A stretch of 64,000 nt of DNA from Saprospiraceae bacterium (GCA_041392805.1 JAWKLJ010000001.1:3658001-3722000); one strand, 5' to 3'. Shown: positions 17,681-27,307, numbered from the stretch's first letter. Notes: a model not told the origin generated them from the letters alone. Numbers and translations: made by a program.

Positions 17681-18433
17681 TTACCTTCGCCCAAAGGGTA
17701 CGACCAAACCAATTAAAGGTAAGTCCCCCGTGGGCGCTGTCGCTGCTCCAACGGCAACCCATCCTAGATCCCAATGGAGGCGTTTTCCCAAAATCCTTAG
17801 GCCGAAGGAGGTGTAAAATAAATCGGGGCCTGGAATCAAGATCGTTTCAGTCATTAGAACTAATTTTCTGGAAACCCGGTAATGGCCTCCCAGCAGTAAC
17901 GTCGGCTGTACCGAAAATTCGCCCTCCACTAAACCAAATCCTACTCCCATGCTAATATTTCTGTCTTTTTTTCCATAGGTAAGTATGCCTGTTACAAATC
18001 CTAAATCCATAAATACGGCTGTATTCGGAAGCTCTACCAACAAAGCCCCTAAACCCAGACTCAATTGGTCTTCAATCAAGGGGATAGCAACTTTAGGGCT
18101 TAATGCAAAACCCGGAGAATAAGGCTTCATACTATCAATACTAGCAAATAAGCTCAAGCTCTCAAAGGTAAACCCAAGGCTCAATTCATTCGAAACCCCA
18201 TAATGCACTTGATTGAAAAACAATGAAAAATTTTGGTAATAACTTTCTCCCTTTTCCATGCCAAATCCAGTCGGAACCAGGAAAATACACGTATTATTGG
18301 GGATCGGGCGCCAAGGCTTTACATTGGTAGAAGAGGTATCTCCTAAAACCACTTGGGCCAGTAAGGGTGTTGCAAGCAGGCTACTTAAAACCAAAAGATT
18401 CAAGTATAACCAAAGGCGCGTTATTCTTAACAT
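17681..18433 (-). CDS. conserved outer-membrane beta-barrel-like protein
   Basis: A 250-residue protein of unknown function with a signal peptide (WLYLNLLVLSSLLATPLLAQ). The mature part is rich in alternating hydrophobic/polar beta-strand stretches and Gly/aromatic residues (QNFSLFFNQVHYGVSNELSLGFTF; LGLGALLVELPN; ISMGVGFGLVEGEF). It resembles a common uncharacterised Bacteroidota family with the 'GESYYQN...N.VHYGVS..LSLG' pattern, expected to be a small outer-membrane barrel. The ATG at 18433 is preferred over the GTG at 18457 because the signal peptide starts there. The C-terminal strand ends VVPFGRR rather than in an aromatic residue. Confidence 0.75.
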   Translation of the reverse strand: MLRITRLWLYLNLLVLSSLLATPLLAQVVLGDTSSTNVKPWRPIPNNTCIFLVPTGFGMEKGESYYQNFSLFFNQVHYGVSNELSLGFTFESLSLFASIDSMKPYSPGFALSPKVAIPLIEDQLSLGLGALLVELPNTAVFMDLGFVTGILTYGKKDRNISMGVGFGLVEGEFSVQPTLLLGGHYRVSRKLVLMTETILIPGPDLFYTSFGLRILGKRLHWDLGWVAVGAATAPTGDLPLIGLVVPFGRR

Positions 18434-18632
18434 GCGTTTAGTGCATAGGGCAACCACAGTCGCTTGCCCTACAACTCGCCATCAATAAAAAAAGAACAAA
18501 AAAGAATAAAAGGGCAAAGGGCCTTTGTTTTAATATATGATATAATTGCATGGCATTATTTTTACGGTAAAAGGAACAGTCGTGAAATTAATGAAATCCT
18601 GCTTCTAAAGGATAAATTTTCTTCCAAAATCT

Positions 18633-19712
18633 ATGAGTTACACAGAAGAAGCAAATAATAGAAAACGCATTTTGGTGGCGGTGTTAGATTGGGGATTGGG
18701 GCATGCTGCACGATGTGTGCCGCTTATAAAGGCGCTTCTGGCCGAAGGGCACGAGGTGTTTTTGGGTGCAAATGGTCGTGCTTTGCAACTGTTGAGGCTG
18801 GAATTTCCACAGCTACCATATGAAGAATTTCCCGCTTATAATATTCGCTATATTTCCGATCATATGATTTGGAATATGGCCTGGCAATGGCCCAAAATCC
18901 TATGGGCCGCCTGGCGCGAACATCGCCTGCTTAAACAATTGGTTGATAAATACCACTTCCAAGTGCTCATCTCCGATAGTCGATTTGGTTGTTTCCACCC
19001 CAAGGTCAAAAGCATTTTCTTGAGTCATCAACTTTGGATAAAAATCCCGATTCGCCCACTTGAAATAATCGTCAACCAAATCAATCACTGGGTGATTCGA
19101 CGTTTTGAAGAGTGCTGGGTGCCTGACTACTCGGTGCCTCCGCGTTTGGCGGGGGAATTAAGTCGTGCCATTCCGGGGGTCTCTTTGCATTATATTGGCA
19201 TACTATCTCGAATGGAACAGATCAGAAGGCCTGAGCCTTCGCAAATAATAGCGGTGCTTTCAGGGCCTGAGCCACAGCGAAGTCGCCTGGAACAATTGCT
19301 CATTCAACAAGCGCTTTCGTTAAGGGAAAAGATGGTAATCGTTCAGGGAAAAACGGAAATGCACGGCGTTGGGCAGAAAGTAGGCCCCAACCTGACCTTA
19401 ATCCCAGCACTGTCTGGCCAAGCCCTACAGCAGTTGCTGGTCGAGGCCCGTATCGTTTTGTGTCGATCTGGCTACAGCAGCCTCATGGACCTGGCAAAAC
19501 TCGGAATACCAGCCATACTCATTCCTACACCTGGTCAAACAGAACAAGAATATCTAGCCCAAAGCTGTGCCTATCGACAACTTTTTTTCTACCAGTCTCA
19601 AAAAGATTTCAACCTGAAAAAAGCTTTGGAAAAAGCAGCAGCTTACGATGGGTTTACCGAACAAGATTCCTATTCAGCGGGATTATTAAAAGCAGCAATA
19701 TCAAGGTTATGA
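18633..19712 (+). CDS. MurG-like glycosyltransferase (GT-B fold)
   Basis: A 359-residue protein with the GT28/MurG-like layout. The N-terminal Rossmann half opens KRILVAVLDWGLGHAARCVPLIKAL, with the Gly-rich GLGHAxR loop. The C-terminal half has the donor-binding pattern VLCRSGYSSLMDLAKLGIPAILIPTPGQTEQEYLAQ (about residues 270-305), typical of UDP-sugar transferases. It has no transmembrane helix and should act at the cytoplasmic membrane face. It is not MurG itself (the murein cluster is absent). The acceptor is unknown. It is a single gene convergent with pth, leaving only 3 nt between stops. Confidence 0.85.
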   Translation: MSYTEEANNRKRILVAVLDWGLGHAARCVPLIKALLAEGHEVFLGANGRALQLLRLEFPQLPYEEFPAYNIRYISDHMIWNMAWQWPKILWAAWREHRLLKQLVDKYHFQVLISDSRFGCFHPKVKSIFLSHQLWIKIPIRPLEIIVNQINHWVIRRFEECWVPDYSVPPRLAGELSRAIPGVSLHYIGILSRMEQIRRPEPSQIIAVLSGPEPQRSRLEQLLIQQALSLREKMVIVQGKTEMHGVGQKVGPNLTLIPALSGQALQQLLVEARIVLCRSGYSSLMDLAKLGIPAILIPTPGQTEQEYLAQSCAYRQLFFYQSQKDFNLKKALEKAAAYDGFTEQDSYSAGLLKAAISRL

Positions 19713-19715
19713 GTA

Positions 19716-20333
19716 CTACTTTTTATTAAAGGCATTCATCGTATGGTTAAGGCCTATGGCGGCAAAACTCTTCGCTGTATCCACCGCATATTGTAAAAGT
19801 TCAGGTAATTGTACCTGTTCTTCCTTATCCCATTTCCCCAAAACAAAATCCACTTGCTTGCCTTTAGAGAAGGTATCTCCAATGCCTAAACGAAGGCGTG
19901 CATAATCATTGCCACCTGTCATTTTATCGATATCTTTCAATCCATTATGACCACCATCACTCCCTTTTCCGCGTAGTCTTTGTTTGCCAAAAGGGAGATT
20001 CAGGTCATCCAGGATCACCAGCAGGTTTTCTTTGAGTATTTTCTCTTTTTGTAGCCAATAACGAACCGATTTACCACTTAGGTTCATATAGGTAGAAGGT
20101 TTGAGCAACACCAAAACCCGGCCTTTGTGTTTCCCGATAGCTATGTCTCCCAATTGGTCATTTTTCCACGTTACTCCTAATGCCTCGGCCAAGGCATCCA
20201 CTACTTCAAATCCGATATTGTGCCGGGTACCATCGTATTTGGGTCCCATATTTCCAAGGCCCACGATCAAGTATTTCATTGGATCTGGTTCTTTTGAAGC
20301 TGTTTTAAACCACCTTGTTAACCAATTGATCAT
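19716..20333 (-). CDS. pth: peptidyl-tRNA hydrolase
   Basis: A 205-residue enzyme that recycles peptidyl-tRNA. The domain begins MKYLIVGLGNMGPKYDGTRHNIGFEVVD; His in TRHNIGF is the catalytic residue. LLKPSTYMNLSGKSV and LDDLNLPFGKQRLRGKGSDGGHNGLKDI follow in family order. The reading frame has an 18-residue extension (MINWLTRWFKTASKEPDP) before the usual start. I keep it because its ATG overlaps the dapD stop (TAATG), a coupled arrangement, though translation could also begin at the internal Met19. It is co-transcribed with dapD. Confidence 0.96.
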   Translation of the reverse strand: MINWLTRWFKTASKEPDPMKYLIVGLGNMGPKYDGTRHNIGFEVVDALAEALGVTWKNDQLGDIAIGKHKGRVLVLLKPSTYMNLSGKSVRYWLQKEKILKENLLVILDDLNLPFGKQRLRGKGSDGGHNGLKDIDKMTGGNDYARLRLGIGDTFSKGKQVDFVLGKWDKEEQVQLPELLQYAVDTAKSFAAIGLNHTMNAFNKK

Positions 20334-21148
20334 TACACTGCTACATCAAAATCACGTAAGGCACTGTTTAAAGAGACTTTTTTATCGGTGCTCTCTTTTC
20401 TTTGCCCAATAATTAAAGCACAAGCCACCTGGTATTCACCCGCCGGGAATTTTTTGGTGTAAGTTCCAGGGATCACAACTGATCGAGCGGGAACCCTTCC
20501 TCTGTAAATAACAGGCTCCGAACCCGTCACATCAATAATGTGGGTGGATTGTGTCAATACGACATTAGCGCCCAATACGGCCTCACTTTCTACCCTTACG
20601 CCCTCCACAACAATACAGCGAGAACCAATAAAGCAGTTATCTTCAATAATTGTAGGTGTAGCTTGGAGTGGCTCCAATACGCCTCCTATTCCTACGCCTC
20701 CACTCAGGTGGACATTCCGGCCAATCTGCCCGCATGAACCTACTGTTGCCCAAGTGTCAACCATCGTTCCACTACCTACCCAGGCACCAATGTTGACATA
20801 ACTAGGCATCAAAATCACTCCGGATTCCAGGAAAGAACCGTGGCGAGCGATGGCATGCGGCACAACCCTGACGCCCATCGCTGCATAGTTTCTTTTTAAA
20901 GGAATCTTATCGTGAAACTCAAACGGCCCCACTTCAATGGTCTCCATTTGCTGGATAGGGAAGTACATGACGACGGCTTTCTTTACCCAGTCGTTTACTT
21001 TCCATTCGCCATCTACTGGCGCCGCCACGCGCAACTCGCCGACATCCAATAAGTCAATGACTTCCCGAATTGCCGCTTGGGTTTCGGGCTCTTTTAATAA
21101 TTCTCTGTTGTCCCAGGCTTGGGTTATGATTGATTGTAATGCTTCCAT
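20333..21148 (-). CDS. dapD: 2,3,4,5-tetrahydropyridine-2,6-dicarboxylate N-succinyltransferase
   Basis: A 271-residue enzyme of the succinylase branch of lysine/diaminopimelate synthesis, using succinyl-CoA in the cytoplasm. The N-terminal helical domain (about 1-100) is followed by a left-handed beta-helix of hexapeptide repeats (GVILMPSYVNIGAWVGSGTMVDTWATVGSCGQIGRNVHLSGGVGIGG, about 130-175). LEPLQATPTIIEDNCFIGSRCIVVEGV and a C-terminal PGTYTKKF segment follow. Length is normal and the enzyme is expected to be a trimer. The stop codon overlaps the pth start. Confidence 0.96.
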   Translation of the reverse strand: MEALQSIITQAWDNRELLKEPETQAAIREVIDLLDVGELRVAAPVDGEWKVNDWVKKAVVMYFPIQQMETIEVGPFEFHDKIPLKRNYAAMGVRVVPHAIARHGSFLESGVILMPSYVNIGAWVGSGTMVDTWATVGSCGQIGRNVHLSGGVGIGGVLEPLQATPTIIEDNCFIGSRCIVVEGVRVESEAVLGANVVLTQSTHIIDVTGSEPVIYRGRVPARSVVIPGTYTKKFPAGEYQVACALIIGQRKESTDKKVSLNSALRDFDVAV

Positions 21149-21199
21149 GGTTATATGTTTTTAAAAACAGGCGCGAAGTTAAGGAATGAAAAATAAAAT

Positions 21200-22144
21200 C
21201 TACTCATTTATCCGCTGAAAGACCAGTTTAGCGGCGGCCAAATCCTCTATGGCGTGACCTACTGATTTAAAAAAGGTAATTTCTGCTGCATTTTCTCGGC
21301 CTGGATGCTGCTGGCGGCACAGTCCAAATAAATCCGCTCTGATATCTGTTAGGAGGCAAACATGGTTTTTCAACGGGATGGCCAAATCGCCACTTTCTTT
21401 AGGCGCACCCTGCATTGTATCAACAAACAAGGAGGATCTTCGAATAGTTTCGTCGTCAGCTTCCCGCATATTGGGGCGGTAGGAGCCTACGAGGTCCAGG
21501 TGTTGCCCTGGTTTTAACCATTCGCCCTTAATGAGTGGGGCTGGACTCATCGTAGCTGTCGAAACAATATCAGCCAGGGCAACGCCTGCTCTAAGGTCTT
21601 GAATGATATCAATCGAAAAATCATGGCCCTGCAAATCGGCTTTGATTTTCTTGGCTTTCTCCAGGTTCCGCCCCCAAAGCAATACCTGCCGAATCGGTCG
21701 ATTGCTGGCATGAGCAGCAATAAGAAAAGGAGCAAGACTCCCCGTTCCGACCATCAGCAAGGTCTGGCTATCTGGTCTGGACAAAAACTGCGAAGCCAAT
21801 GCCGAAGCGGCAGCTGTACGCAAATTGGTCAGTACTTTAGCATCCATCTCTAGAACAGCTCGGCCTGTTGGCAAATCAAATAAGGTATAACTTCCTTGAA
21901 TGCTGGGTAATTGGCGGTCCTTGTTTTGGGGAGAAATGGTTACTACCTTCAATCCTAAAAATTCGCCATCATCCCAGGCGGGCATTAGCAATAAGGTCGA
22001 ATCTACCCCCGCCGATGGATTAGCGTAATCATGATGATGCCGCATCGGTGTGGTGTACTGTCCCTGAAAAGCAACTTGTAAGGCCTTTACTAAGGATGGA
22101 TAATCCAATAGATTTAACAACTGATCATTATTGATGCGAATCAT
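21200..22144 (-). CDS. ornithine cyclodeaminase / mu-crystallin family protein
   Basis: A 314-residue NAD(P)-dependent enzyme. The family pattern is seen in GLKVVTISPQNKDRQLPSIQGSYTLFDLPTGRAVLEMDAKVLTNLRTAAASALAS (about 83-138). The Rossmann loop follows (LLMVGTGSLAPFLIAAH), then DIVSTATMSPAPLIKGEWLKPGQHLDLVGSY. The KVVT Lys and the catalytic-region Asp (VDTMQGA) are in place. Members include ornithine cyclodeaminase, alanine dehydrogenase and ketimine reductase; the substrate is not decidable from sequence. It sits between dapD and malQ in the same orientation, with spacers of 51 and 20 bp, so it may share a transcript with malQ upstream. Confidence 0.9.
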   Translation of the reverse strand: MIRINNDQLLNLLDYPSLVKALQVAFQGQYTTPMRHHHDYANPSAGVDSTLLLMPAWDDGEFLGLKVVTISPQNKDRQLPSIQGSYTLFDLPTGRAVLEMDAKVLTNLRTAAASALASQFLSRPDSQTLLMVGTGSLAPFLIAAHASNRPIRQVLLWGRNLEKAKKIKADLQGHDFSIDIIQDLRAGVALADIVSTATMSPAPLIKGEWLKPGQHLDLVGSYRPNMREADDETIRRSSLFVDTMQGAPKESGDLAIPLKNHVCLLTDIRADLFGLCRQQHPGRENAAEITFFKSVGHAIEDLAAAKLVFQRINE

Positions 22145-22164
22145 TTCAAGGGTGTTTTTATGCG

Positions 22165-24870
22165 CTAACCTCTATTTGCCAACAACATCATATCTCTAAT
22201 CCATTCATTAAAATCTTTTTCCTTTAGCAAATCCTCCAGCGTCAAATGCAAACGATACCGCCAATAATGTTGTGGATTGCTAGGTACATTGATTCGTTCA
22301 TCGAATGGGTTGCTCCGCCTCAACAATGGATCAACAGCCAATATATCCTGGATCGGAAACACAGCCCACATACTTGGCCAACTTAAATGTTGTTGAAAAA
22401 TCGCTTGGCAAATATACGACTCGCAAGTGTGTGGTGCGACACCGTCTTTTGCTAATTCATGATGATAGAACCGCTGAATTTGCGCCCGATCACTTTCTTC
22501 CCACCAAGCTCTGATTGGAGACATGTCGTGGGTAGATGGGCTACAAACAGATAGGTAAGGAATATCCTCGACCTGTAAAAACTCATTGGCTGGATTTTTG
22601 GACATCCGCTGAATTTCCAGGCTAAAAAAATCCAATGCCTTCATTACACCTGGAACACAAGCAGGAACCATCCCCAAGTCTTCTCCACAGATTAGCATAT
22701 CCGTGGCTTGCCTAATGGCAGGTAGCTTAGTCATCGCTTGTTCTTTCCAAAAGTCTTCCTGCCGATGATAAAAATAATTGTTATACAAATCCCTCAACCT
22801 GGATTGAACCACTGGGTCTAGGGCTTGAAAAGAACTCGTTTTTTGACAATCAATTCTGGGATGAAAAACTGTCTCCTGGGTGTCTTGAACAGGGAAAAAC
22901 AAAACATTACTAACCAAATCAAATAGGCCTTTTTCTAATTCTTTTAGACTAACTCCATTGGGTGTTTGTAAATAAGTCCGAATTTTCTGTTGGTTATCAA
23001 ACCCCGACTTAAGTTGGTACTTTCCACCATTCTCTGGTGCTAAAAAAGTCTTTATGACTTCTGAGGCTTTGTCGCCAAATAAATCCAGTAATATCGAATC
23101 CGTAATATAGGGCTTACAAAAACGGTCTTCCTCAAATGGAATGCCCCGCTCTCTAAACTCCTCCAATTGGATCGGAATAGCCGGATTAAAATACCCCATT
23201 GTTCCGTCTATCTGCCCTAAGGGGATCTCCCAAATTCGGAAAAAACCTAAGATATGATCAATCCGAAAGGCATCAAAATAGGCAGATAATTGTCGGAGCC
23301 GATTTTGCCACCACAGGTACCCGTCTTTAGCCATTTCAGCCCAATTGTAAGTTGGGAAGCCCCAATTTTGGCCAGTTGCTGAAAAGGGATCTGGTGGCGC
23401 ACCAGCCTGGCCATTCATATTGAATAAATGAGGTGCCATCCAGGCATCCACACTGTTTCTATAAATACCGATCGGTATGTCTCCTTTTAACACGACCCCG
23501 TTTTCCCTTCCATAGGCTGTAGCTGCTTTCAGTTGCAAATCAAGGTAGAATTGGAGAAAATACTGGAAGGCGATTTCGTCAAAGTTTTCGGCCTTGGGGT
23601 TCGTATATTTTTGCAGGGATTTTTCGGTATATATCCGATGTGCTTCCCAATGCTGAAAATCGACTGTTCCGTATTTATCTCTTAAATAGCAGAAAAGACT
23701 ATAGGGTTTTAGCCAATGTTGGTTCTTTTTCAGAAAGGTTTTAAAAGCAGCTGATTGCAGAAAAACCGTTTTCTCTGCTTCGAAGAGTTGTCTGGCATAT
23801 TGTAATTTCAATCGCAGCACTTCTTCATAATCGACAACGGCCAACCCATTTAATCGGTCACGTTCTTTTTGGTACCTTGCCTGGTCTACAACAGTTGCAA
23901 AACCAGGAAGCTCTTCCAGGCGCAAATAGATAGGATGCAAAGCAAAAACCGAGATAGCAGCATAGGGATAGGAGTCTACCCACGAATAGGTAACAGTCGT
24001 ATCATTGATGGGCAACAGCTGGATCATTTGCATCTTTACCTGCTTTGCCCAATCAACCAGTCCTTTAATATCACTAAATTCACCTACGCCGAACCCTACT
24101 TTACTTCTCAATGAAAAAACAGGGATGGCAACACCTGCGCCTTTCCATGGATGCGAAAAGAGATTTAAATATTCATCCGTCACCACCAATTGATCTGCCA
24201 CTAGCTGGCTTCCATCGGCTTTAACCGTTCTATTCTCTCCTGCTTCTAATTGTATTACGCGCTTTGCAAGCGGATCATAAAAACCATATTTATACTCAAT
24301 CGGGGCTAATAGTTCATGCTGGAATTGTCCGGTCCAGAAGGGAAATTGGCTATTTTCCAAAAGCAATGGCCTGGAATAATCCCAACTCCCTAATGCTGGA
24401 ATACTTCCTAATACACACAACTGTCGTTTTGTGGGGACCCGCGCTGCCCGTATTTGCAGGCTTATCGTTTGTTTTTTGAGGAATTTAGATTTAGTGGTTT
24501 CCTTAAAATCTGTTGGTTTAAAAATAACATTCAGAAAAGCGGAATTATATAAAGCATTTTCGATGGCATGTTTACTGCGCCAGGTATCTCTCAAAAAAAG
24601 CCAAATTTCGCTTTTGAGTGGCGATGAAATGGTTCTGAGCGCGCCCCATTCCTGGTCTAATATACGGCTAAATTCATCTATTAACACATATTGATAGTGA
24701 ATGGTATCGCTTGCTTGAAGGCTAAGGGTCCCCTCCCAAAAACCGTCACCAATATAATTAAGCAGGAAGGCTTGCTGAACATCAAGATTTCCTAAACTAG
24801 CATTATTTCCAATAACAGCTATTTGCTGTCCCCAATGGGTTTGATAATGAATTCGAAAGCTTATTTTCAA
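22165..24870 (-). CDS. malQ: 4-alpha-glucanotransferase with two CBM20 domains
   Basis: A 901-residue GH77 enzyme (amylomaltase/DPE2-like), much longer than the ~500-690 residues of classical MalQ. Two CBM20 starch-binding domains precede the catalytic part: about 1-110 (FRIHYQTHWGQQIAVIGNNASLGNLDV) and about 130-235 (SLQIRAARVPTKRQLCVLGSIPALGSWD). The GH77 core contains GVGEFSDIKGLVDWA, LKGDIPIGIYRNSVDAW, YFDAFRIDHILGFFRIWEIP (nucleophile Asp) and LICGEDLGMVPACVP (acid/base Glu). The layout is that of plant DPE2 and many Bacteroidota enzymes that handle maltose with heteroglycan or glycogen. No signal peptide, so cytoplasmic. Confidence 0.94.
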   Translation of the reverse strand: MKISFRIHYQTHWGQQIAVIGNNASLGNLDVQQAFLLNYIGDGFWEGTLSLQASDTIHYQYVLIDEFSRILDQEWGALRTISSPLKSEIWLFLRDTWRSKHAIENALYNSAFLNVIFKPTDFKETTKSKFLKKQTISLQIRAARVPTKRQLCVLGSIPALGSWDYSRPLLLENSQFPFWTGQFQHELLAPIEYKYGFYDPLAKRVIQLEAGENRTVKADGSQLVADQLVVTDEYLNLFSHPWKGAGVAIPVFSLRSKVGFGVGEFSDIKGLVDWAKQVKMQMIQLLPINDTTVTYSWVDSYPYAAISVFALHPIYLRLEELPGFATVVDQARYQKERDRLNGLAVVDYEEVLRLKLQYARQLFEAEKTVFLQSAAFKTFLKKNQHWLKPYSLFCYLRDKYGTVDFQHWEAHRIYTEKSLQKYTNPKAENFDEIAFQYFLQFYLDLQLKAATAYGRENGVVLKGDIPIGIYRNSVDAWMAPHLFNMNGQAGAPPDPFSATGQNWGFPTYNWAEMAKDGYLWWQNRLRQLSAYFDAFRIDHILGFFRIWEIPLGQIDGTMGYFNPAIPIQLEEFRERGIPFEEDRFCKPYITDSILLDLFGDKASEVIKTFLAPENGGKYQLKSGFDNQQKIRTYLQTPNGVSLKELEKGLFDLVSNVLFFPVQDTQETVFHPRIDCQKTSSFQALDPVVQSRLRDLYNNYFYHRQEDFWKEQAMTKLPAIRQATDMLICGEDLGMVPACVPGVMKALDFFSLEIQRMSKNPANEFLQVEDIPYLSVCSPSTHDMSPIRAWWEESDRAQIQRFYHHELAKDGVAPHTCESYICQAIFQQHLSWPSMWAVFPIQDILAVDPLLRRSNPFDERINVPSNPQHYWRYRLHLTLEDLLKEKDFNEWIRDMMLLANRG

Positions 24871-24954
24871 GATTGTTAAGTTTTTATTTTAAACTTTCTA
24901 CGACAATTTTAAAAAGCGCTCGAAGTTACAAACTCACTGCTTATCAAGCAACTT

Positions 24955-27255
24955 TTACTTAGTCGTTTGCCACCTAATGCCAAGATAAAACTCACGCCCA
25001 TGAATAGGGGAATAAGCATAGGCTGTATCGAAATAGGGACTAAAACCAGGAGCGGTAGCCGGGTCATTAAACCCAACCAAAGGGGAATAGGATTGTCGAT
25101 AATTGAAGAGGTTCTGGATCCCCACATAAATATGTCCATTCCACTTTTTAATGGTCTTTGTCAATTGTAGATTTTGAAAAGCAAAGGGTTTGGATTGGGT
25201 AGGGCGAGGACGGGATAATGGCTGACCATTTTCATCCAAATCAAAAACCAAAGGCAAGGTCATAGGGCCGGTTAAATTCAAGGTATAAGCCATGGTAATG
25301 CCTTTCTTTTTCCATTGATAATTAGCCGTAGCGACCTGGCTCCAGTTTGGAGCAAATTCAATAGCCCTGGCTTCCTTATTTCCTTGTTCATCTGGCGCTG
25401 TTTCCGTCACTTTTAGTAAATTGAACCCAATGTTAAAGGACAATGGAATGGCAAACTCGTATTGAATGCCCAAACCGATACCCCTGCTTTGTGCATAGCC
25501 TTCAGCATTAGCATATAAGATTTTCCCAGGTGTATCATAATTAGGAACAATTTTATTAGTAAAATAAGTATAGAAGGCATCTATATCTATTGTTCCCTGC
25601 CCCTTACCTAACAAAAACAAATGGTGAAAATTAAGTGCCCCGTTCAAGGAGCGCTCTGGCCGTAGGGATTCCAGGATTTCTACCTGGCGCTGGCCTGTAA
25701 CAAAAGCATGATCTTCTGTAAATAAATTGACTATCCGAAACCCCGTTCCCATATTTGTTCGGAGCGTCGTCCATTCACTCAACTTGTATTTCAAATTGAT
25801 CCGAGGGGAAAGAATAGGCCCATGTTCGTGATAATGATCAAACCGTAACCCATTCAATAAACTAAGTCGGGAAGAGATCCTCCATTCATCTTGCACAAAA
25901 ACACCTGGTATAAATTGTTCATCCGGCTGGTTAATCATTCCTTGGTCTATGGAATCAAAAGTGGCCGTTGCGACCGTATTATCGTCGTACAATTGCCACC
26001 TGGCAGTCGCTCCAAATAAGAAATCGTGCTTGTCAGCGCTATGCTTCCATAAAAAATTGGCAAATAGAATCGATTGTTTGGCGTCATAATTATCTGATCC
26101 ATAATAGCTATCCTGCACATGATGGCTTAATGAATAATCAATTTTTATATCAGCTTTAGTTGCCAATGCATAGGTTCCGAATAACTCTGCCCTTTTGGTA
26201 TAAATGCTTTCTCCATAAACCGTATCGCTTCCCCTTAGGGAATGATAAGCCCTATTTTTCAAGAATGCTTCTACACCGTTTCGTCGGTCTTCATAATAGT
26301 ATTTGGCCGCTATGGTAAATGGTTTCCCATTTTTCCTTTCCATCATCCACTTAGTGAACAAGGATATCCGGTCCAGATTAGCCACATCTCCAAAGCCATC
26401 TTCGTTCTGATCATCAAAATCATTGATATAGGCATAATTCAGGCCGATATAACCTTTCCATTTGTTCATTTTAGGTGAAATGGCCAGGCTGCCAAAAGAC
26501 TCCAGATGAGAGGTTCCCATGATATCTACAGCGAGCAAGGGTTGAGATGCGGGTGATTTGGTAATGATATTAATGACTCCAGCAACTGCCTCAGACCCAT
26601 ACAGCGTTGAACTAGGGCCTTTGATCACTTCAAACCGATCAATAATCATGGTAGGAATGCCATTTAACCCATAAACGGAGGCTAAATTGCCATAAATAGG
26701 TGCACCATCCATCAAAATGGCCGTATATGGGCCAGGTAAACCATTAATACTGATGCTATTGGTAAAACATACTCCACATGCAACAACCTCCTGGACACCG
26801 TTTACCATTTTTATCCCTTCCACAATATTGGTGGGAGAAATGGTTTTTTCCAGGTACTTTGCGGTTATTACTTCCACCTTTATGGGAGAAGCCGTAACAA
26901 AGGTTTCCTTCATGGTACCCGTCACGACAACCTCATCCAACCCCAATACACTGGATTCTAAATAAATAGAACCCATATCTAAAGACTCTTTTTTTTTCAA
27001 AGAAAGGGAACGTTGCCAAGGTTTATACCCCAGTGCAGATACGAACAAAGTATATTCCCCCTCCTTATTAATTGATAAATGAAATTGTCCGTTTTCATCG
27101 GTACTTGTTCCGATATTAGTAGGTTGAACGGACACATTTGCATACAACACTTCTCCTGTCTCTGCATAAACACTACCTGAAATAAGGGATTGAGCACTGC
27201 CTTTAGAGGCTATCAAAATGCATGTAAAAGTCAGTAAAGATAACATCCTAAACAT
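24955..27255 (-). CDS. TonB-dependent outer-membrane receptor, probably metal-chelate importer
   Basis: A 766-residue receptor with signal peptide (LLTFTCILIASKGSAQ) and a carboxypeptidase-like regulatory domain (SLISGSVYAETGEVLYANV, about 22-105). The TonB box region (LDEVVVTG, about 110) is followed by the plug (about 120-240, with IDRFEVIKGPSSTLYGSEAVAGVINIITK) and a 22-strand barrel ending GREFYLGIRWQ. The plug has a CGVC motif (VACGVCFTNSISINGL), known in a Bacteroidota receptor subgroup. It is not a SusC (too short, no SusD partner). The promoter carries a 24-bp palindrome, suggesting control by a metal-responsive repressor, so an iron, heme or other metal-complex substrate is likely. 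Confidence 0.9.
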   Translation of the reverse strand: MFRMLSLLTFTCILIASKGSAQSLISGSVYAETGEVLYANVSVQPTNIGTSTDENGQFHLSINKEGEYTLFVSALGYKPWQRSLSLKKKESLDMGSIYLESSVLGLDEVVVTGTMKETFVTASPIKVEVITAKYLEKTISPTNIVEGIKMVNGVQEVVACGVCFTNSISINGLPGPYTAILMDGAPIYGNLASVYGLNGIPTMIIDRFEVIKGPSSTLYGSEAVAGVINIITKSPASQPLLAVDIMGTSHLESFGSLAISPKMNKWKGYIGLNYAYINDFDDQNEDGFGDVANLDRISLFTKWMMERKNGKPFTIAAKYYYEDRRNGVEAFLKNRAYHSLRGSDTVYGESIYTKRAELFGTYALATKADIKIDYSLSHHVQDSYYGSDNYDAKQSILFANFLWKHSADKHDFLFGATARWQLYDDNTVATATFDSIDQGMINQPDEQFIPGVFVQDEWRISSRLSLLNGLRFDHYHEHGPILSPRINLKYKLSEWTTLRTNMGTGFRIVNLFTEDHAFVTGQRQVEILESLRPERSLNGALNFHHLFLLGKGQGTIDIDAFYTYFTNKIVPNYDTPGKILYANAEGYAQSRGIGLGIQYEFAIPLSFNIGFNLLKVTETAPDEQGNKEARAIEFAPNWSQVATANYQWKKKGITMAYTLNLTGPMTLPLVFDLDENGQPLSRPRPTQSKPFAFQNLQLTKTIKKWNGHIYVGIQNLFNYRQSYSPLVGFNDPATAPGFSPYFDTAYAYSPIHGREFYLGIRWQTTK

Positions 27256-27265
27256 GGGCTTAATT

Positions 27266-27289
27266 TATTTTTAGACAAATCTAAAAATA
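27266..27289. promoter_or_regulatory. perfect palindrome over the TonB receptor -7 box, DtxR/Fur-like operator candidate
   Basis: Arms TATTTTTAGA (27266..27275) and TCTAAAAATA (27280..27289) are perfectly complementary around a CAAA spacer. The core TTAGA-N4-TCTAA resembles DtxR/IdeR/MntR-type operators. It overlaps the -7 box of the receptor promoter, as expected for repression; the regulator is not identified here. Confidence 0.65.
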
Positions 27290-27307
27290 AAATTCAACCA
27301 AACAAAA
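27276..27307 (-). promoter_or_regulatory. TonB receptor promoter
   Basis: On the minus strand TAGATTTG (27283..27276) matches TAnnTTTG and TTTTG (27307..27303) is a -33 element, with a 19-nt spacer. The expected transcription start is near 27270, about 15 nt before the start codon. Confidence 0.7.
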
